The position numbers and the translations under genes are program-made. 64,000 nt of DNA from BOG-908 sp964247675 (GTDB lineage Bacteria > Pseudomonadota > Alphaproteobacteria > Acetobacterales > Acetobacteraceae): contig CAXTVW010000002.1 in assembly GCA_964247675.1 (NCBI GenBank), positions 1 to 64,000 of the forward strand, in the 5' to 3' direction. The first letter of the stretch is position 1. Every line of letters starts with the position of its first letter. Positions 51,744 to 60,571 of the stretch are shown piece by piece. Under the pieces are notes generated by a model, which saw only the letters and a program-made list of their open reading frames with translations, did no database searches and was not told the DNA's origin.

Positions 51744-54287
51744 TCAGAATCTGTAGGCCGCGTTCATTCCGATGGTAAACGGACGCAACGTGAAGCCCTG
51801 CAGGTTGCGGGTCTGGTTGCCCAGGTAGTTGAAATCATAGATCGGCGAGGCGGAACCTTCGATGTCCGGCCGCTGGATGATCTTGTTGTTGTTGGTCAGG
51901 TTGCGGCCGAACAACGTCACCTCCCAGGCTCCCACATCCAGGCCGGCCGTGGCGTCCAGCGTGATGTAGGAGGGGCGCTTGTAATCGGGGTTGCTGGTGA
52001 TGACGTCGCCGTGGCTCTCGCCCACCCAGTTCGGCGCGGCCGATACGAAACCTGCAATACGGTCCGTGACCCGGAAATTGTAGCGGGCGTTATAGCTGAG
52101 GTTGAAGTCGGGCACGCCCGGTATCTTCTCGCCGGCAAACGTTCCGGTGATGAGGTTGCCGTTGACGACGACGCCGTGGTCCAGCGTTGCGTTCACCACG
52201 CTGCCCGAGAGCGCCATGGTGAGGTTGTCGTTCACCTGGGTCCGCACCTCGAACTCGGCGCCGTAGCTGGTGGCCGAGCCGGCATTGGTCTGGAACTCGT
52301 CGCCCGACGTGACCAGCGGCACCTCAGTCTGGATGTCGTCCCAGAAGATGTAGAAGAAATCGCCACTGAACGTGAGCCGGCCGCCAAACAGCCGCCCCTT
52401 GTCGCCGATCTCGAGGTTCCAGAGCTTGTCCGGCCCGAAACTGCTGGGTGAGTTCGCACGTATGCCGAGCTGGGCCAGGTCATAGCTCGGCGTGCCGCTA
52501 TCGGCGGCGTCGCTCGCGACGTAGGGAATGCGGCGGTTCTCGCTGCCCAGCCGGAAGCCCTTCGACGCGTTGGCGTAGATCGTGTTGTTCGGCGTGATGT
52601 CGTAGCTGACCGCGAACTTTGGCAGGAAGGTGTAGAAGTGGCCGACCGAGGTCACGAGGCCGGGGTCGCCGTAATCGTAGAAGTAGTTCTGGAAGGTGCT
52701 CTCGCCGTCCCGGGCGAACTGGTAGCGCGCGCCGGCGGTGATGCGCAGGTTGGGCAGCGGGTAATAGGTGCCTTCACCGAAGACGGCATACTGGGTGGTG
52801 TCATAGGAGGTGATGCCCTGGAACACCTCGTCGTTGGCGATGGCGCCTGGGAAGGTACCGCCCAGCACATTGGGGTCGCCCGGGCTGACCCCGAACTGCC
52901 GGAAGGTGGCCGAGGCGCCGTTGACGTATTCGGTGTCGGTCGCCGTGGTGCGTTCGTCCGAGTAGTACAGCCCGGCGACCCAGGTGAAGGGTAGCGCGCT
53001 CTCGCCGGGAACGTACGGCTTGGAGACTAGGCGTATCTCCTCGGACCATTGCCGCACGGTGTTGCTGAAATAGGTCTCGCTGGGTCGGTTGTTCAGCGCA
53101 TCGAACAGGCCAGGCGGCGCGCCGTGTATCGGGTTGCCGGCATCGTCGTTACCGCAGAAGCCGGTGGCCGGCACGCCTGGTCCGTTGGAGATGTCGGTGT
53201 TCGGGTCGCAGAGATAGACGGCCAGGTTGTCGTAGACCGAGCTGTCAAGCGTGCGGTGGAACTGGCGCTCGTAATTGCCGGTGACTGCGATCAGGTTGGC
53301 GAACCCCAGGTCGGCGTTTGCGGTGAACGACGGCACGATCAGCTTGTCGCGGCCCGGCTCCGCCACCAGCTTCGGCGTCTGGTCGTGCGGCAGGGTGGTG
53401 TATTGCGCGTCCGAATCGCGCTGGTCGAAGTTCTGGAAGAACACCGACGGCGTCAGCGACAGCCAGTCGGTCGGCGTCCATAGCAGCGTCCCGCGCACCA
53501 CGTTGAAGCCGGTGGAGTTGATGCCGTCCTTGATGGCGGCACCGGTGTTGGGGTTGACGTGATTGATGTAGCCGGCGTCCGACCCCGTCTCGCCGGCCAC
53601 GCGCAGCACGAGCTGGTGGTCGACGAGCGGGATGTTGAGCACGCCCTGCTCGTCGTAATTGGGCCCGCCGCCGTGATAGGTGCCGGACAACTCGGTGAAG
53701 ACGTTACCCTCGAAGACGTCCATCTTCGGCTGATTGCTGATGTAGCGCAGCGTGCCGCCCAGCGCGCTCGCGCCATACAGCGTGCTCTGCGGGCCGCGCA
53801 GCACCTCGATGCGCGCGATGTCCAGGAATCGCGGCTCGGACGCGCCCTCGGTGGGCAGGTTGCGCGTGGTCAGCGACGTGTCGTCGAGGTAGATGGCAAC
53901 GGTAGCCGTGCCGGCGGCACTCGAGATGCCGCGTATCTCCAGGTTGGACAGGCCTTCGCCGGCCTGGCTGGAAAACGACAGGTTGGGCACCGCGCGCGAG
54001 AGGTCGGCGAAGCTCTCGATGTGGGCCGCGCGTATCTGGGCGCCACTGAGCACCGTGACGCTGAGCGGCACCTTGCGTACGTTTTCCGAGCGTTTCTGCG
54101 CGGTGACGGTGATCTCCTCGATCTTCTTGCCGCCGAGCGCACCGGCTGTGCTTGGCTGGCGGTCCTGCCTGGCCTGGCCCTTCGGCGTCACGGTCTGCAG
54201 CGCCGCGTCCTGCGGCTGCGCCACGGCCGGCCCGGCCGCGCCCGCCAGCACCAGGCCCGCAACGAGTTGAACCCGCAACTTCCGCAA
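51744..54287 (-). CDS. TonB-dependent outer-membrane receptor
   Basis: 847 residues. Signal peptide LRKLRVQLVAGLVLAGAAGPAVA, then a plug domain (EITVTAQKRSENVRKVPLSVTVLSGAQIRAAH ... LEIRGISS ... IEVLRGPQSTLYGASALGGTLRYIS) and a 22-strand barrel ending in the terminal Phe (FTIGMNAAYRF). This plug type (E-x-I-x-V-T-A-x-K-R) is common in receptors for carbohydrates or siderophores in sphingomonads and acetic acid bacteria; ligand unknown. The start is taken as TTG 54287 because GGGGGAG lies about nine bases upstream and the signal peptide begins there; a frame extending to the repeat is artefactual. Confidence 0.88.
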   Translation of the reverse strand: MRKLRVQLVAGLVLAGAAGPAVAQPQDAALQTVTPKGQARQDRQPSTAGALGGKKIEEITVTAQKRSENVRKVPLSVTVLSGAQIRAAHIESFADLSRAVPNLSFSSQAGEGLSNLEIRGISSAAGTATVAIYLDDTSLTTRNLPTEGASEPRFLDIARIEVLRGPQSTLYGASALGGTLRYISNQPKMDVFEGNVFTELSGTYHGGGPNYDEQGVLNIPLVDHQLVLRVAGETGSDAGYINHVNPNTGAAIKDGINSTGFNVVRGTLLWTPTDWLSLTPSVFFQNFDQRDSDAQYTTLPHDQTPKLVAEPGRDKLIVPSFTANADLGFANLIAVTGNYERQFHRTLDSSVYDNLAVYLCDPNTDISNGPGVPATGFCGNDDAGNPIHGAPPGLFDALNNRPSETYFSNTVRQWSEEIRLVSKPYVPGESALPFTWVAGLYYSDERTTATDTEYVNGASATFRQFGVSPGDPNVLGGTFPGAIANDEVFQGITSYDTTQYAVFGEGTYYPLPNLRITAGARYQFARDGESTFQNYFYDYGDPGLVTSVGHFYTFLPKFAVSYDITPNNTIYANASKGFRLGSENRRIPYVASDAADSGTPSYDLAQLGIRANSPSSFGPDKLWNLEIGDKGRLFGGRLTFSGDFFYIFWDDIQTEVPLVTSGDEFQTNAGSATSYGAEFEVRTQVNDNLTMALSGSVVNATLDHGVVVNGNLITGTFAGEKIPGVPDFNLSYNARYNFRVTDRIAGFVSAAPNWVGESHGDVITSNPDYKRPSYITLDATAGLDVGAWEVTLFGRNLTNNNKIIQRPDIEGSASPIYDFNYLGNQTRNLQGFTLRPFTIGMNAAYRF

Positions 54288-54421
54288 GATGTCGTTCTCC
54301 CCCCAAGGCGCACCTGGCCAATTCCGTCCGAAACCGGGCCTTTCCGCAAGCGATTGTTGTGGTCCGCGGCTGTCCGATGTCACGGTCAAGCAAATGATGT
54401 GCCGGCGTTGTCGGGTGCGAA

Positions 54422-54560
54422 GGAAGCAAGCAAGCAGTTCTTTTTTGAAAAAAAGAACCAAAAAACTTTTGCCGCGGCTGTCGCGCCGTGGAGGAAGGTC
54501 CGCGACAGCACGGATAAAAGTTTTTTGCTTCTTTTTTCAAAAAAGAAGGCCTTGCTTTCT
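54422..54560. repeat. Two-armed inverted repeat element, copy 8 (short spacer)
   Basis: Left arm 54422-54471 has the stem gttctttttt / aaaaaagaac; right arm 54515-54560 has cttctttttt-type. The spacer holds ctgtcgcg ... cgcgacag, an eight-base stem shared with the copy in the tol operon. Between divergent TonB receptor and permease genes. Confidence 0.85.
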
Positions 54561-54586
54561 TGCTTCGCCCCAGCTTGACAAACCTC

Positions 54587-55957
54587 ATGCCGCAAGCCGC
54601 CCCGTCGTTCAGCCGCACCATGAAAATGGCCGGCTGCCTGTTGATCACGCTGTCCTCCGTCACCCCCGCCTCCTCCATCTTCATCGTGGTGCCCGGCGTG
54701 GTGGAGCAGGCCGGTAGCGGCGCCCTGATAAGCTTCGCCATGGCAGCCTTCGTCAGCCTGCTGACCGCCTACGTGTATGCCGAGCTGTCATCGGCCTTTC
54801 CGCTGACGGGTGGCGAGTATGCGATCGTGGGACGCACGCTGGGGCCCCTGGCGGGCTTCGTCATACTCGGGCTGAACCTGGTGGTGCTTCTGCTCAACAT
54901 CGCCGTGGTGGCGCTTGGGCTGGGCAGCTATATCGGCGCCATCCTGCCGGGAACGTCACCGGTGCAGGACGGGCTGGTGTGCGTGGTGTTCACCACGCTA
55001 TGCGCGATACTCAACGTGCGCACGAACGCGCTGATCACCGGCGCCTTTCTGGCGCTCGAACTGATCGCGCTTGTGGTGATTACCGTACTGGGTTTCCTCT
55101 ATCCGGCGCGTAGTTGGGTGAGCCTGGTGGCGCATCCGGTGTTCCTGGACGGCGCGGGTCACCTGGTGCCGGCGGGCATCGGCGTGATCGGGCTGGCCAC
55201 ATCGGTCGCCATCTTCGCCTTCTACGGCTACGGCAACGCGGTGTATCTGGGCGAGGAGACGCAGGATGCGCCTCGCCAGATCGCGCGCGCCGTGCTGTGG
55301 GCGTTGGTGATCAGCGTGGTGAGCCAGGCACTGCCGCTCGCCGCAGCACTGCACGGCGCGCCGGACCTGGCGGCGATGTTCAGCTCGGACACGATGTTCG
55401 GCGACTTCGTACGTAACCGCGGCGGGCCGGGGCTTGGGGTAGCGATCAACCTGGCCGTGGCGCTGGCGATCGTGAACGCGGACATCGCGGTGGTGGTGCT
55501 TGTCTCGCGCATGTTGTTCAGCAGCGGGCGTGATGCGGTGTGGGCGCCGCCGGTGAACCGCACGCTGACTCTGGTGCACAAGCGTTTCGGCTCGCCCTGG
55601 GCGGCCACGTTGGTGACGGGCGCGCTGTCCTGCCTGCTGTGCTTCGTGGATCTGCAGGTGCTGCTGGTGATGACGGGGACCGCGATCGTTTTGGTGTATG
55701 GCGCGCTGTGCGTGGCCGCGATCGTCGGGCGCCGGACGGGAAGCACGGCGCATGCGGCCTACAAGATGCCGTTCTTTCCGTGGCCGCCTGTGCTGGCGCT
55801 GATCGTGCTGGCGTACGTCATTTACACGAACCTCATCGATCCGAAGACGGGGCGGTTGAGCCTGGTGGCGGATGTGGTGATCGTTGCGGCGTCGGCGGTG
55901 TATTACCGGTTCGTGCTTCAGCGGCGGGGGCGGTGGGTGTTGCGGGGGCCGGAATAG
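54587..55957 (+). CDS. APC-family amino-acid permease
   Basis: 456 residues, about twelve membrane helices. First helix LLITLSSVTPASSIFIVVPGVVEQAGSGALISF corresponds to the substrate-binding bend, and helix 6 region AIFAFYGYGNAVYLGEETQDAPRQIARAV has the Y-G-x-G / E-E-x-x-x-P motif of amino acid importers. It would import an amino acid with protons; substrate unknown. ATG 54587 taken over one nine codons upstream in the repeat-flanking region. Stands as a single gene between two repeat copies. Confidence 0.82.
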   Translation: MPQAAPSFSRTMKMAGCLLITLSSVTPASSIFIVVPGVVEQAGSGALISFAMAAFVSLLTAYVYAELSSAFPLTGGEYAIVGRTLGPLAGFVILGLNLVVLLLNIAVVALGLGSYIGAILPGTSPVQDGLVCVVFTTLCAILNVRTNALITGAFLALELIALVVITVLGFLYPARSWVSLVAHPVFLDGAGHLVPAGIGVIGLATSVAIFAFYGYGNAVYLGEETQDAPRQIARAVLWALVISVVSQALPLAAALHGAPDLAAMFSSDTMFGDFVRNRGGPGLGVAINLAVALAIVNADIAVVVLVSRMLFSSGRDAVWAPPVNRTLTLVHKRFGSPWAATLVTGALSCLLCFVDLQVLLVMTGTAIVLVYGALCVAAIVGRRTGSTAHAAYKMPFFPWPPVLALIVLAYVIYTNLIDPKTGRLSLVADVVIVAASAVYYRFVLQRRGRWVLRGPE

Positions 55958-55959
55958 TA

Positions 55960-56118
55960 GGAAGGAAGGCCTTCTTTTTTGAAAAAAAGAAGCAAAAAAC
56001 TCTTACTAACCCGCATCTGCGGCAGTCGTGAGTCCCCGGCGAAGCGCGCCTGCTGCAGCGGCGTCAGTAGCAAAAGTTTTTCGCTTCTTTTTTTCAAAAA
56101 AGAAGGCCTTGCTTTCTT
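55960..56118. repeat. Two-armed inverted repeat element, copy 9
   Basis: Left arm 55960-56003, right arm 56070-56118, both standard type. Spacer starts acccgcatctgcggca and ends cggcgtcagtag, like the other long-spacer copies. Ends four bases before the start codon of the GH10 gene, so the right arm occupies that gene's ribosome-binding region. Confidence 0.85.
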
Positions 56119-56121
56119 CCA

Positions 56122-57195
56122 ATGAAAATCACCCGAAGAACCGCCCTGTCCGGCGCCGCAGCCACCCTGCTGGCGCCACCGGGCCGCACCCTGAAGCAGC
56201 GCGCCGCGGCCAAGGGCCTGTTGTACGGCAGCGCGGTATCCACCGATCTGTTGTGCCGCGATGCGGCCTACGCCACCCTGGTGGCGCGCGATTGCGCCAT
56301 CATCGTGCCCGAGATCGAAGCCAAGTGGGCCGCCACCGAGCCGGAACAAGACCGTTTCACCTTTGGCAAGCTGGACTGGGTGATGGGCTACGCGCGGCAG
56401 CACGGCATGGCGGTGCGCCTGCACAATCTGGCGTGGGGCGTCTACAATCCACCCTGGCTGGCCGGTGCGCTGGCAAGCGGGCAGGCGGATCATGTGCTGC
56501 GGCATCACATCGCGGCGGTGGCCGGCCGATATGCGGGGCAGGTGCTGGCGTGGGACGTGTGCAACGAGCCGTCCGACCCGCGCTGGAACCAGGATGACGA
56601 TCTGGTGGCCGTAGGCTGGAAAAAGGCGCTGGGCGCGCGCTACGTGGATACCGCGTTCCTGGCCGCGCACACGGCCGACCCGGACGCGCTGCTGTTCATC
56701 AACGACGATCTGCTGGAATACGACGACGCGGCGAGCCAGGCCAAGCGCGACGGCTATCTTCGCCTGCTGCCGCGCCTGTTGGCGCGCGGCGTGCCGGTGC
56801 AGGGTTTCGGGCTGGAGGCGCATCTGCGGCCCGAGCGCAAGCTGGCGGAGGGGCCGTATCGCGACTTCCTGCGCGAGCTCGCCGGCATGGGGCTGGTGAT
56901 ACACGTGACGGAACTGGACGTTTCCGACCGCACGCTGCCGGCGGATCTGGCGCTGCGGGACAGTGCGGTGGCTGCGGTGGCCAGGCAGTTCCTCGATATT
57001 GTTCTGGATGAGCGAGCCGTTCGCGCGGTGCTCACCTGGGGGCTGACGGCGCGGCATACCTGGCTGGCAACCGCGCCGGAGGTGGCGCGGGTGGATGGCC
57101 TGGCGCCGCGCGGGTTGCCGTATGACGGCGCGTTGCAGCCTACGGCTATGTGGCGGGCGGTGGCGTCGGCGCTGGACGGGGCGCCGGTCAGGTAG
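56122..57195 (+). CDS. GH10 glycoside hydrolase (endo-xylanase-like), altered active site
   Basis: 357 residues, TIM barrel of family GH10. Twin-arginine-type start (KITRRTALSGAAATLLA). Acid/base Glu149 in WDVCNEPSD and nucleophile Glu264 in HVTELDVSD are kept, as is KWAATEPEQDRFTF. The usual H-x-L-x-W-H-x-Q motif reads HNLAWGVYNPPW: the second His and the Gln that hold sugar at subsite -1 are replaced by Gly and Tyr. The enzyme may still hydrolyse beta-1,4-xylan-like chains or act on another glycan. ATG placed against the repeat arm leaves no normal Shine-Dalgarno. Confidence 0.85.
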   Translation: MKITRRTALSGAAATLLAPPGRTLKQRAAAKGLLYGSAVSTDLLCRDAAYATLVARDCAIIVPEIEAKWAATEPEQDRFTFGKLDWVMGYARQHGMAVRLHNLAWGVYNPPWLAGALASGQADHVLRHHIAAVAGRYAGQVLAWDVCNEPSDPRWNQDDDLVAVGWKKALGARYVDTAFLAAHTADPDALLFINDDLLEYDDAASQAKRDGYLRLLPRLLARGVPVQGFGLEAHLRPERKLAEGPYRDFLRELAGMGLVIHVTELDVSDRTLPADLALRDSAVAAVARQFLDIVLDERAVRAVLTWGLTARHTWLATAPEVARVDGLAPRGLPYDGALQPTAMWRAVASALDGAPVR

Positions 57196-57317
57196 GGCAA
57201 GGCAAGACACCGAGAACTTTTGACCCGTTCGCTGCTTGAAGCGGGCGGGCGCCGCGGACGCGCGCGGCTGCTGACACAGCGTCAGCTTGTTTCCTTCCCA
57301 GCTGAAAGACCACTCTC
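57196..57317. other. Short gap with possible worn repeat arm
   Basis: gcaaggcaagacaccgagaa then cttttgac after the GH10 stop recalls the outer and inner edges of the repeat arm with its centre deleted. Otherwise only the ribosome site region of the SDR gene is here. Confidence 0.3.
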
Positions 57318-58004
57318 ATGCCGGATACCGCCAAGACCATCCTCCTAGCCGGCGCCAGCCGCGGCCTGGGGCTCGGCCTGACCCAGGAATATCTAAGCCG
57401 CGGCTGGCAGGTAATCGCCACCGCGCGCACGCCGGACAAGGCGGACGGGCTGGCCAACCTGGCCTGCGACCGGCTGACGGTGGAGCAGCTGGACGTGTCC
57501 GATCCCGCCAGCGTGGGTGCGCTTGGTGAAAAGCTTGGTGGCCGCACGCTTGACGTGCTGTTCGTGGTGGCCGGCATCAGCACCAACAGCCAGGTGCCGG
57601 CGCATGAGGTCGGTCACGCCGATGTGGCGAAGGAGTTCATCACCAACACCACCGGGCCGATTGCGCTGGCCGAAGCGTTGCAGGCGACCCTGGCGCCGGA
57701 CGCGACCGTGGCGTTCATGACGTCTATCCTGGGCAGCGTGGGCAGCAACGCCGGCGGCGGGATGGAGCTGTATCGGGCCAGCAAGGCGGCGTTGAACATG
57801 CTGGCGAGCTGCTACGCGCTGCGGCACAAGGGCACGCCGGTGGTGCTGATGCACCCGGGCTGGGTGCGCACGGAGTTGGGTGGTGCGAACGCCCCGGTGG
57901 ACGTGCCGACGAGCGCGCGCGGGATGGCTGACGTAATCGCCAGGCACGAGAGCAAGGCGGGCATCTCCTACGTGGATTACCAGGGGGCAAAGCTGCCCTG
58001 GTAG
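57318..58004 (+). CDS. Short-chain dehydrogenase/reductase
   Basis: 228 residues, NAD(P)-binding Rossmann fold. Cofactor motif ILLAGASRGLGLGL (here GASRGLG), V-A-G-I-S-T-N for the adenine site, catalytic Ser in AFMTSILGSVGSN, Tyr-x-x-x-Lys in LYRASKAALNML. The Arg in TARTPDKAD suggests NADP. This short type (C-signal / sniffer-like) often acts on carbonyl compounds; substrate unknown. Monocistronic as far as seen. Confidence 0.85.
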   Translation: MPDTAKTILLAGASRGLGLGLTQEYLSRGWQVIATARTPDKADGLANLACDRLTVEQLDVSDPASVGALGEKLGGRTLDVLFVVAGISTNSQVPAHEVGHADVAKEFITNTTGPIALAEALQATLAPDATVAFMTSILGSVGSNAGGGMELYRASKAALNMLASCYALRHKGTPVVLMHPGWVRTELGGANAPVDVPTSARGMADVIARHESKAGISYVDYQGAKLPW

Positions 58005-58200
58005 GGTTGACCTTTGCCGTTGCGGGAAGCGGGTGCATGGCACGGCACCCGGCGCGTTCTGCGTCCGCCGTGCGCTTCGCTGCGTCGGCCGAGCGGCCCC
58101 GCGAGGAGGGGCTGGACGTAGCGATGCCGCTAACGGTGTGGTTCGTGTTCCTTAACCTTAGTTAAGCCCCGGCGAATCGCCTGGCCTGCTAGCTAGACCT

Positions 58201-59229
58201 GTGCCTGTTTCCGACGACACCCGCGCGCTCTCGCCCGAGCGCACCAATGACGACTGGGCGGAGGCGTCCCTGCGCCCGCAGACCCTGCGCGAGTTCGTGG
58301 GCCAGCGGGCGAGCCGGGAGAACCTGTCCGTATTCATCGAGGCGGCACGCGCACGCGCCGAGGCGCTGGACCACGTGTTGCTGCACGGGCCGCCTGGCCT
58401 GGGCAAGACCACGCTGGCGCAGATCGTGGCGCGCGAACTGGGCGTGGGCTTCCGCGCCACCTCCGGCCCGGTGATCCAGCGCGCCGGTGACCTGGCGGCG
58501 ATCCTGACGAACCTGCAGGCGCGTGACGTGCTGTTCATCGACGAAATCCATCGCCTGCAGCCGGCCATCGAGGAGATCCTCTATCCCGCGATGGAGGATT
58601 TCCAGCTCGACCTGATCATCGGCGAAGGCCCCGCCGCGCGCTCCGTCCGCATCGACCTGCAGCCGTTCACCCTGGTCGGCGCCACCACGCGGGCCGGCCT
58701 GCTGGCCACCCCGCTGCGCGACCGTTTCGGCATCCCGCTGCGGCTTATCTTCTATACGCCGGACGAGCTGACGCTGATCGTGGCGCGCGGGGCAGAAAAA
58801 CTCGGCTTCGCGCTGACGCAGGACGGCGCGCGCGAGATTGCCCGCCGGTCCCGCGGCACGCCGCGCATCGCCGGACGCCTGCTGCGCCGGGTGCGCGACT
58901 TCGCGCTGGTGGAAGGCCAGCCGAGCGTGGATCGCGCCACCGCCGATGCCGCGCTGATCCGCCTGGAAGTGGATGCACTGGGGCTGGACGCGATGGACCG
59001 CCGCTATTTGCGCCGCATGGCCGAGCACCATGGCGGCGGCCCGGTGGGCGTGGAGACGCTGGCGGCAGCCCTCGCCGAGGCGCGCGACACGCTGGAGGAC
59101 GTGGTGGAGCCGTATCTGATCCAGGAAGGGCTGATGCTGCGGACGAGCCGCGGGCGCATGCTGGGAGAGCCTGGGTGGCGGCATCTGGGGCTCAAGCCGC
59201 CGGCCGGGCCGCAGGATCTGCTGTTGTGA
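58201..59229 (+). CDS. ruvB: Holliday junction branch-migration ATPase RuvB
   Basis: 342 residues. AAA+ motor of the RuvABC complex. Walker A LLHGPPGLGKTTL (about 61-73), Walker B DVLFIDEIHRL (about 112-122), sensor 1 VGATTRAGLL, arginine finger region LRDRFGI, and the C-terminal winged helix (EDVVEPYLIQEGLMLRTSRGRM). GTG 58201 is used; no clear Shine-Dalgarno precedes it. ruvA and ruvC are not in the window directly upstream. Next on the same strand are ybgC and the tol genes, a common order in alphaproteobacteria. Confidence 0.95.
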   Translation: MPVSDDTRALSPERTNDDWAEASLRPQTLREFVGQRASRENLSVFIEAARARAEALDHVLLHGPPGLGKTTLAQIVARELGVGFRATSGPVIQRAGDLAAILTNLQARDVLFIDEIHRLQPAIEEILYPAMEDFQLDLIIGEGPAARSVRIDLQPFTLVGATTRAGLLATPLRDRFGIPLRLIFYTPDELTLIVARGAEKLGFALTQDGAREIARRSRGTPRIAGRLLRRVRDFALVEGQPSVDRATADAALIRLEVDALGLDAMDRRYLRRMAEHHGGGPVGVETLAAALAEARDTLEDVVEPYLIQEGLMLRTSRGRMLGEPGWRHLGLKPPAGPQDLLL

Positions 59230-59230
59230 C

Positions 59231-59275
59231 GAAGCAAGGAAGGCCTTCTTTTTTCAAAAAAGGACTGCTTGCTTT
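59231..59275. repeat. Single hybrid arm of the repeat family
   Basis: Outer half is of the aaggccttc type, inner side gives ggactgcttgc, so the stem ends (cttc / ggac) do not pair: a recombinant between two subtypes, presumably left by deletion between the arms of one element. It directly precedes the ybgC start. Confidence 0.75.
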
Positions 59276-59278
59276 TTT

Positions 59279-59686
59279 ATGACAGGCGAACGCTTCCACA
59301 CTTACACCACCCGCGTGTACTACGCCGACACCGACGCCGGCGGTGTGGTCTACCACGCCACGTATCTGGCGCTGGCCGAACGTGCGCGCACTGAGTCGAT
59401 GTACGACAACGGCACGCCACATGCCGAGATGCTGACGCAACATGACCGTCAATTCATGGTGCGGCGCGCCAATATCGAGTATCTGCGCCCGGCCCGGTTG
59501 GACGACATGCTGACCATCGTTACGCGCGCGGTGTCCGAGACCGCTGCCACCCTGACGCTTCGACAGGATTTCACGCTCCCCGGCGGCGTGCCTGTGGCGG
59601 TGCTCGAGGTGCAGCTCGTCTGCGTTCATCCCGCCACCGGACGACCCACCCGTATCCCGCCGCGCTGGCGGGGTTATTCTGCCTGA
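59279..59686 (+). CDS. ybgC: Acyl-CoA thioesterase YbgC (tol-pal associated)
   Basis: 135 residues, hotdog fold. TTRVYYADTDAGGVVYHATYLALAERARTE carries the catalytic Asp of the 4-hydroxybenzoyl-CoA thioesterase type. YbgC is the first gene of tol-pal clusters and is linked to phospholipid metabolism. The ATG lies at the end of the repeat arm, so its ribosome site comes from repeat sequence. tolQ follows 11 bases after the stop. Confidence 0.9.
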   Translation: MTGERFHTYTTRVYYADTDAGGVVYHATYLALAERARTESMYDNGTPHAEMLTQHDRQFMVRRANIEYLRPARLDDMLTIVTRAVSETAATLTLRQDFTLPGGVPVAVLEVQLVCVHPATGRPTRIPPRWRGYSA

Positions 59687-59697
59687 TAGGAGCTAAC

Positions 59698-60414
59698 TTG
59701 GACCGCACGGTCGATGCCGCAAACCTCGCGGCGCCAAACGGTGATCTCTCGCTGATCACGCTGTTCCTGCAGGCGGACATCGTGGTGAAGCTCGTAATGG
59801 TCCTGCTGCTGATGGCCAGCATCTGGGTGTGGGCCGTCATCTTCGAGAAGATCACGGCATTACGCCGTATCAATCGGGCGGCAACCGCCTTCGAAGACCG
59901 GTTCTGGTCAGGTGGCAGCCTGGAGGACCTCTATGAGCAGGAAGGCGTGCGGCCGATACACCCGATGGCGGCCGTGTTCGGCGCGGCGATGGGCGAGTGG
60001 CGCCGCAGCAGCCGCGTGGCCGGCGCCGACATGGCGCGCGGCAGCGTGCGCGACAGGATCGACCGCGCGATGAACGTGACGGTGGTGCGCGAGATGGAGC
60101 GGCTGGAGCGCTGGATGGTGTTCCTGGCGTCCGTGGGCTCGATCGGGCCGTTCATCGGCCTGTTCGGCACGGTTTGGGGCATCATGCACAGCTTTTCCGC
60201 GATCGCCGCCATGCACAACACGAACCTTTCCGTGGTGGCGCCCGGCATCGCCGAGGCGCTGTTCGCCACGGCGATTGGTCTTGTGGCAGCCATCCCGGCG
60301 GTGCTGGCCTACAACCAGATCAGCACGGCCCTGGGGCGGTTCGCCTCCCGGCTGGAGGGGTTCGGCGTGGAGTTTGGCGCCATTCTCAGCCGGCAGAGCG
60401 AGGAGCGGGTCTGA
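59698..60414 (+). CDS. tolQ: TolQ, inner-membrane proton channel subunit
   Basis: 238 residues, TTG start with AGGAG seven bases upstream. Three membrane helices (VVKLVMVLLLMASIWVWAVIFEKI; SVGSIGPFIGLFGTVWGIMHSF; VAPGIAEALFATAIGLVAAIPAVLAYN). It forms the motor with TolR that energises TolA for envelope constriction at cell division. tolR comes 157 bases later, with a repeat element in between. Confidence 0.95.
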   Translation: MDRTVDAANLAAPNGDLSLITLFLQADIVVKLVMVLLLMASIWVWAVIFEKITALRRINRAATAFEDRFWSGGSLEDLYEQEGVRPIHPMAAVFGAAMGEWRRSSRVAGADMARGSVRDRIDRAMNVTVVREMERLERWMVFLASVGSIGPFIGLFGTVWGIMHSFSAIAAMHNTNLSVVAPGIAEALFATAIGLVAAIPAVLAYNQISTALGRFASRLEGFGVEFGAILSRQSEERV

Positions 60415-60420
60415 TGCCAG

Positions 60421-60556
60421 CAAGTAAGGCCTTCTTTTTTGAAAAAAAGAAGCAAAAAACTTTTGACTCCGCTGTCGCGCTTCTGCGGGCAAGTCCGCGA
60501 CAGCCGGATAAGAGCTTTTTGCTTCGTTTTATAAAAAAAGAAGGCCTTTCTTTCTT
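60421..60556. repeat. Two-armed inverted repeat element within the tol operon
   Basis: Left arm 60421-60464, right arm 60511-60556. The short spacer carries gctgtcgcg ... cgcgacagc, the same stem as in copy 8. It lies between tolQ and tolR, where the operon should be read through, so it probably does not act as a strong terminator; it may lower or process the downstream message. Confidence 0.85.
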
Positions 60557-60571
60557 CGAGGGGCAAGCCTG

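Noticed and set aside
39846..54461. Protein starts inside repeat arms (products opening with MLLFFKKEG- or MVLFFKK-like peptides) for ada, rlmE and the TonB receptor
   Set aside because: The same peptide in front of unrelated proteins comes from translating the repeat; internal starts with ribosome sites fit the families.
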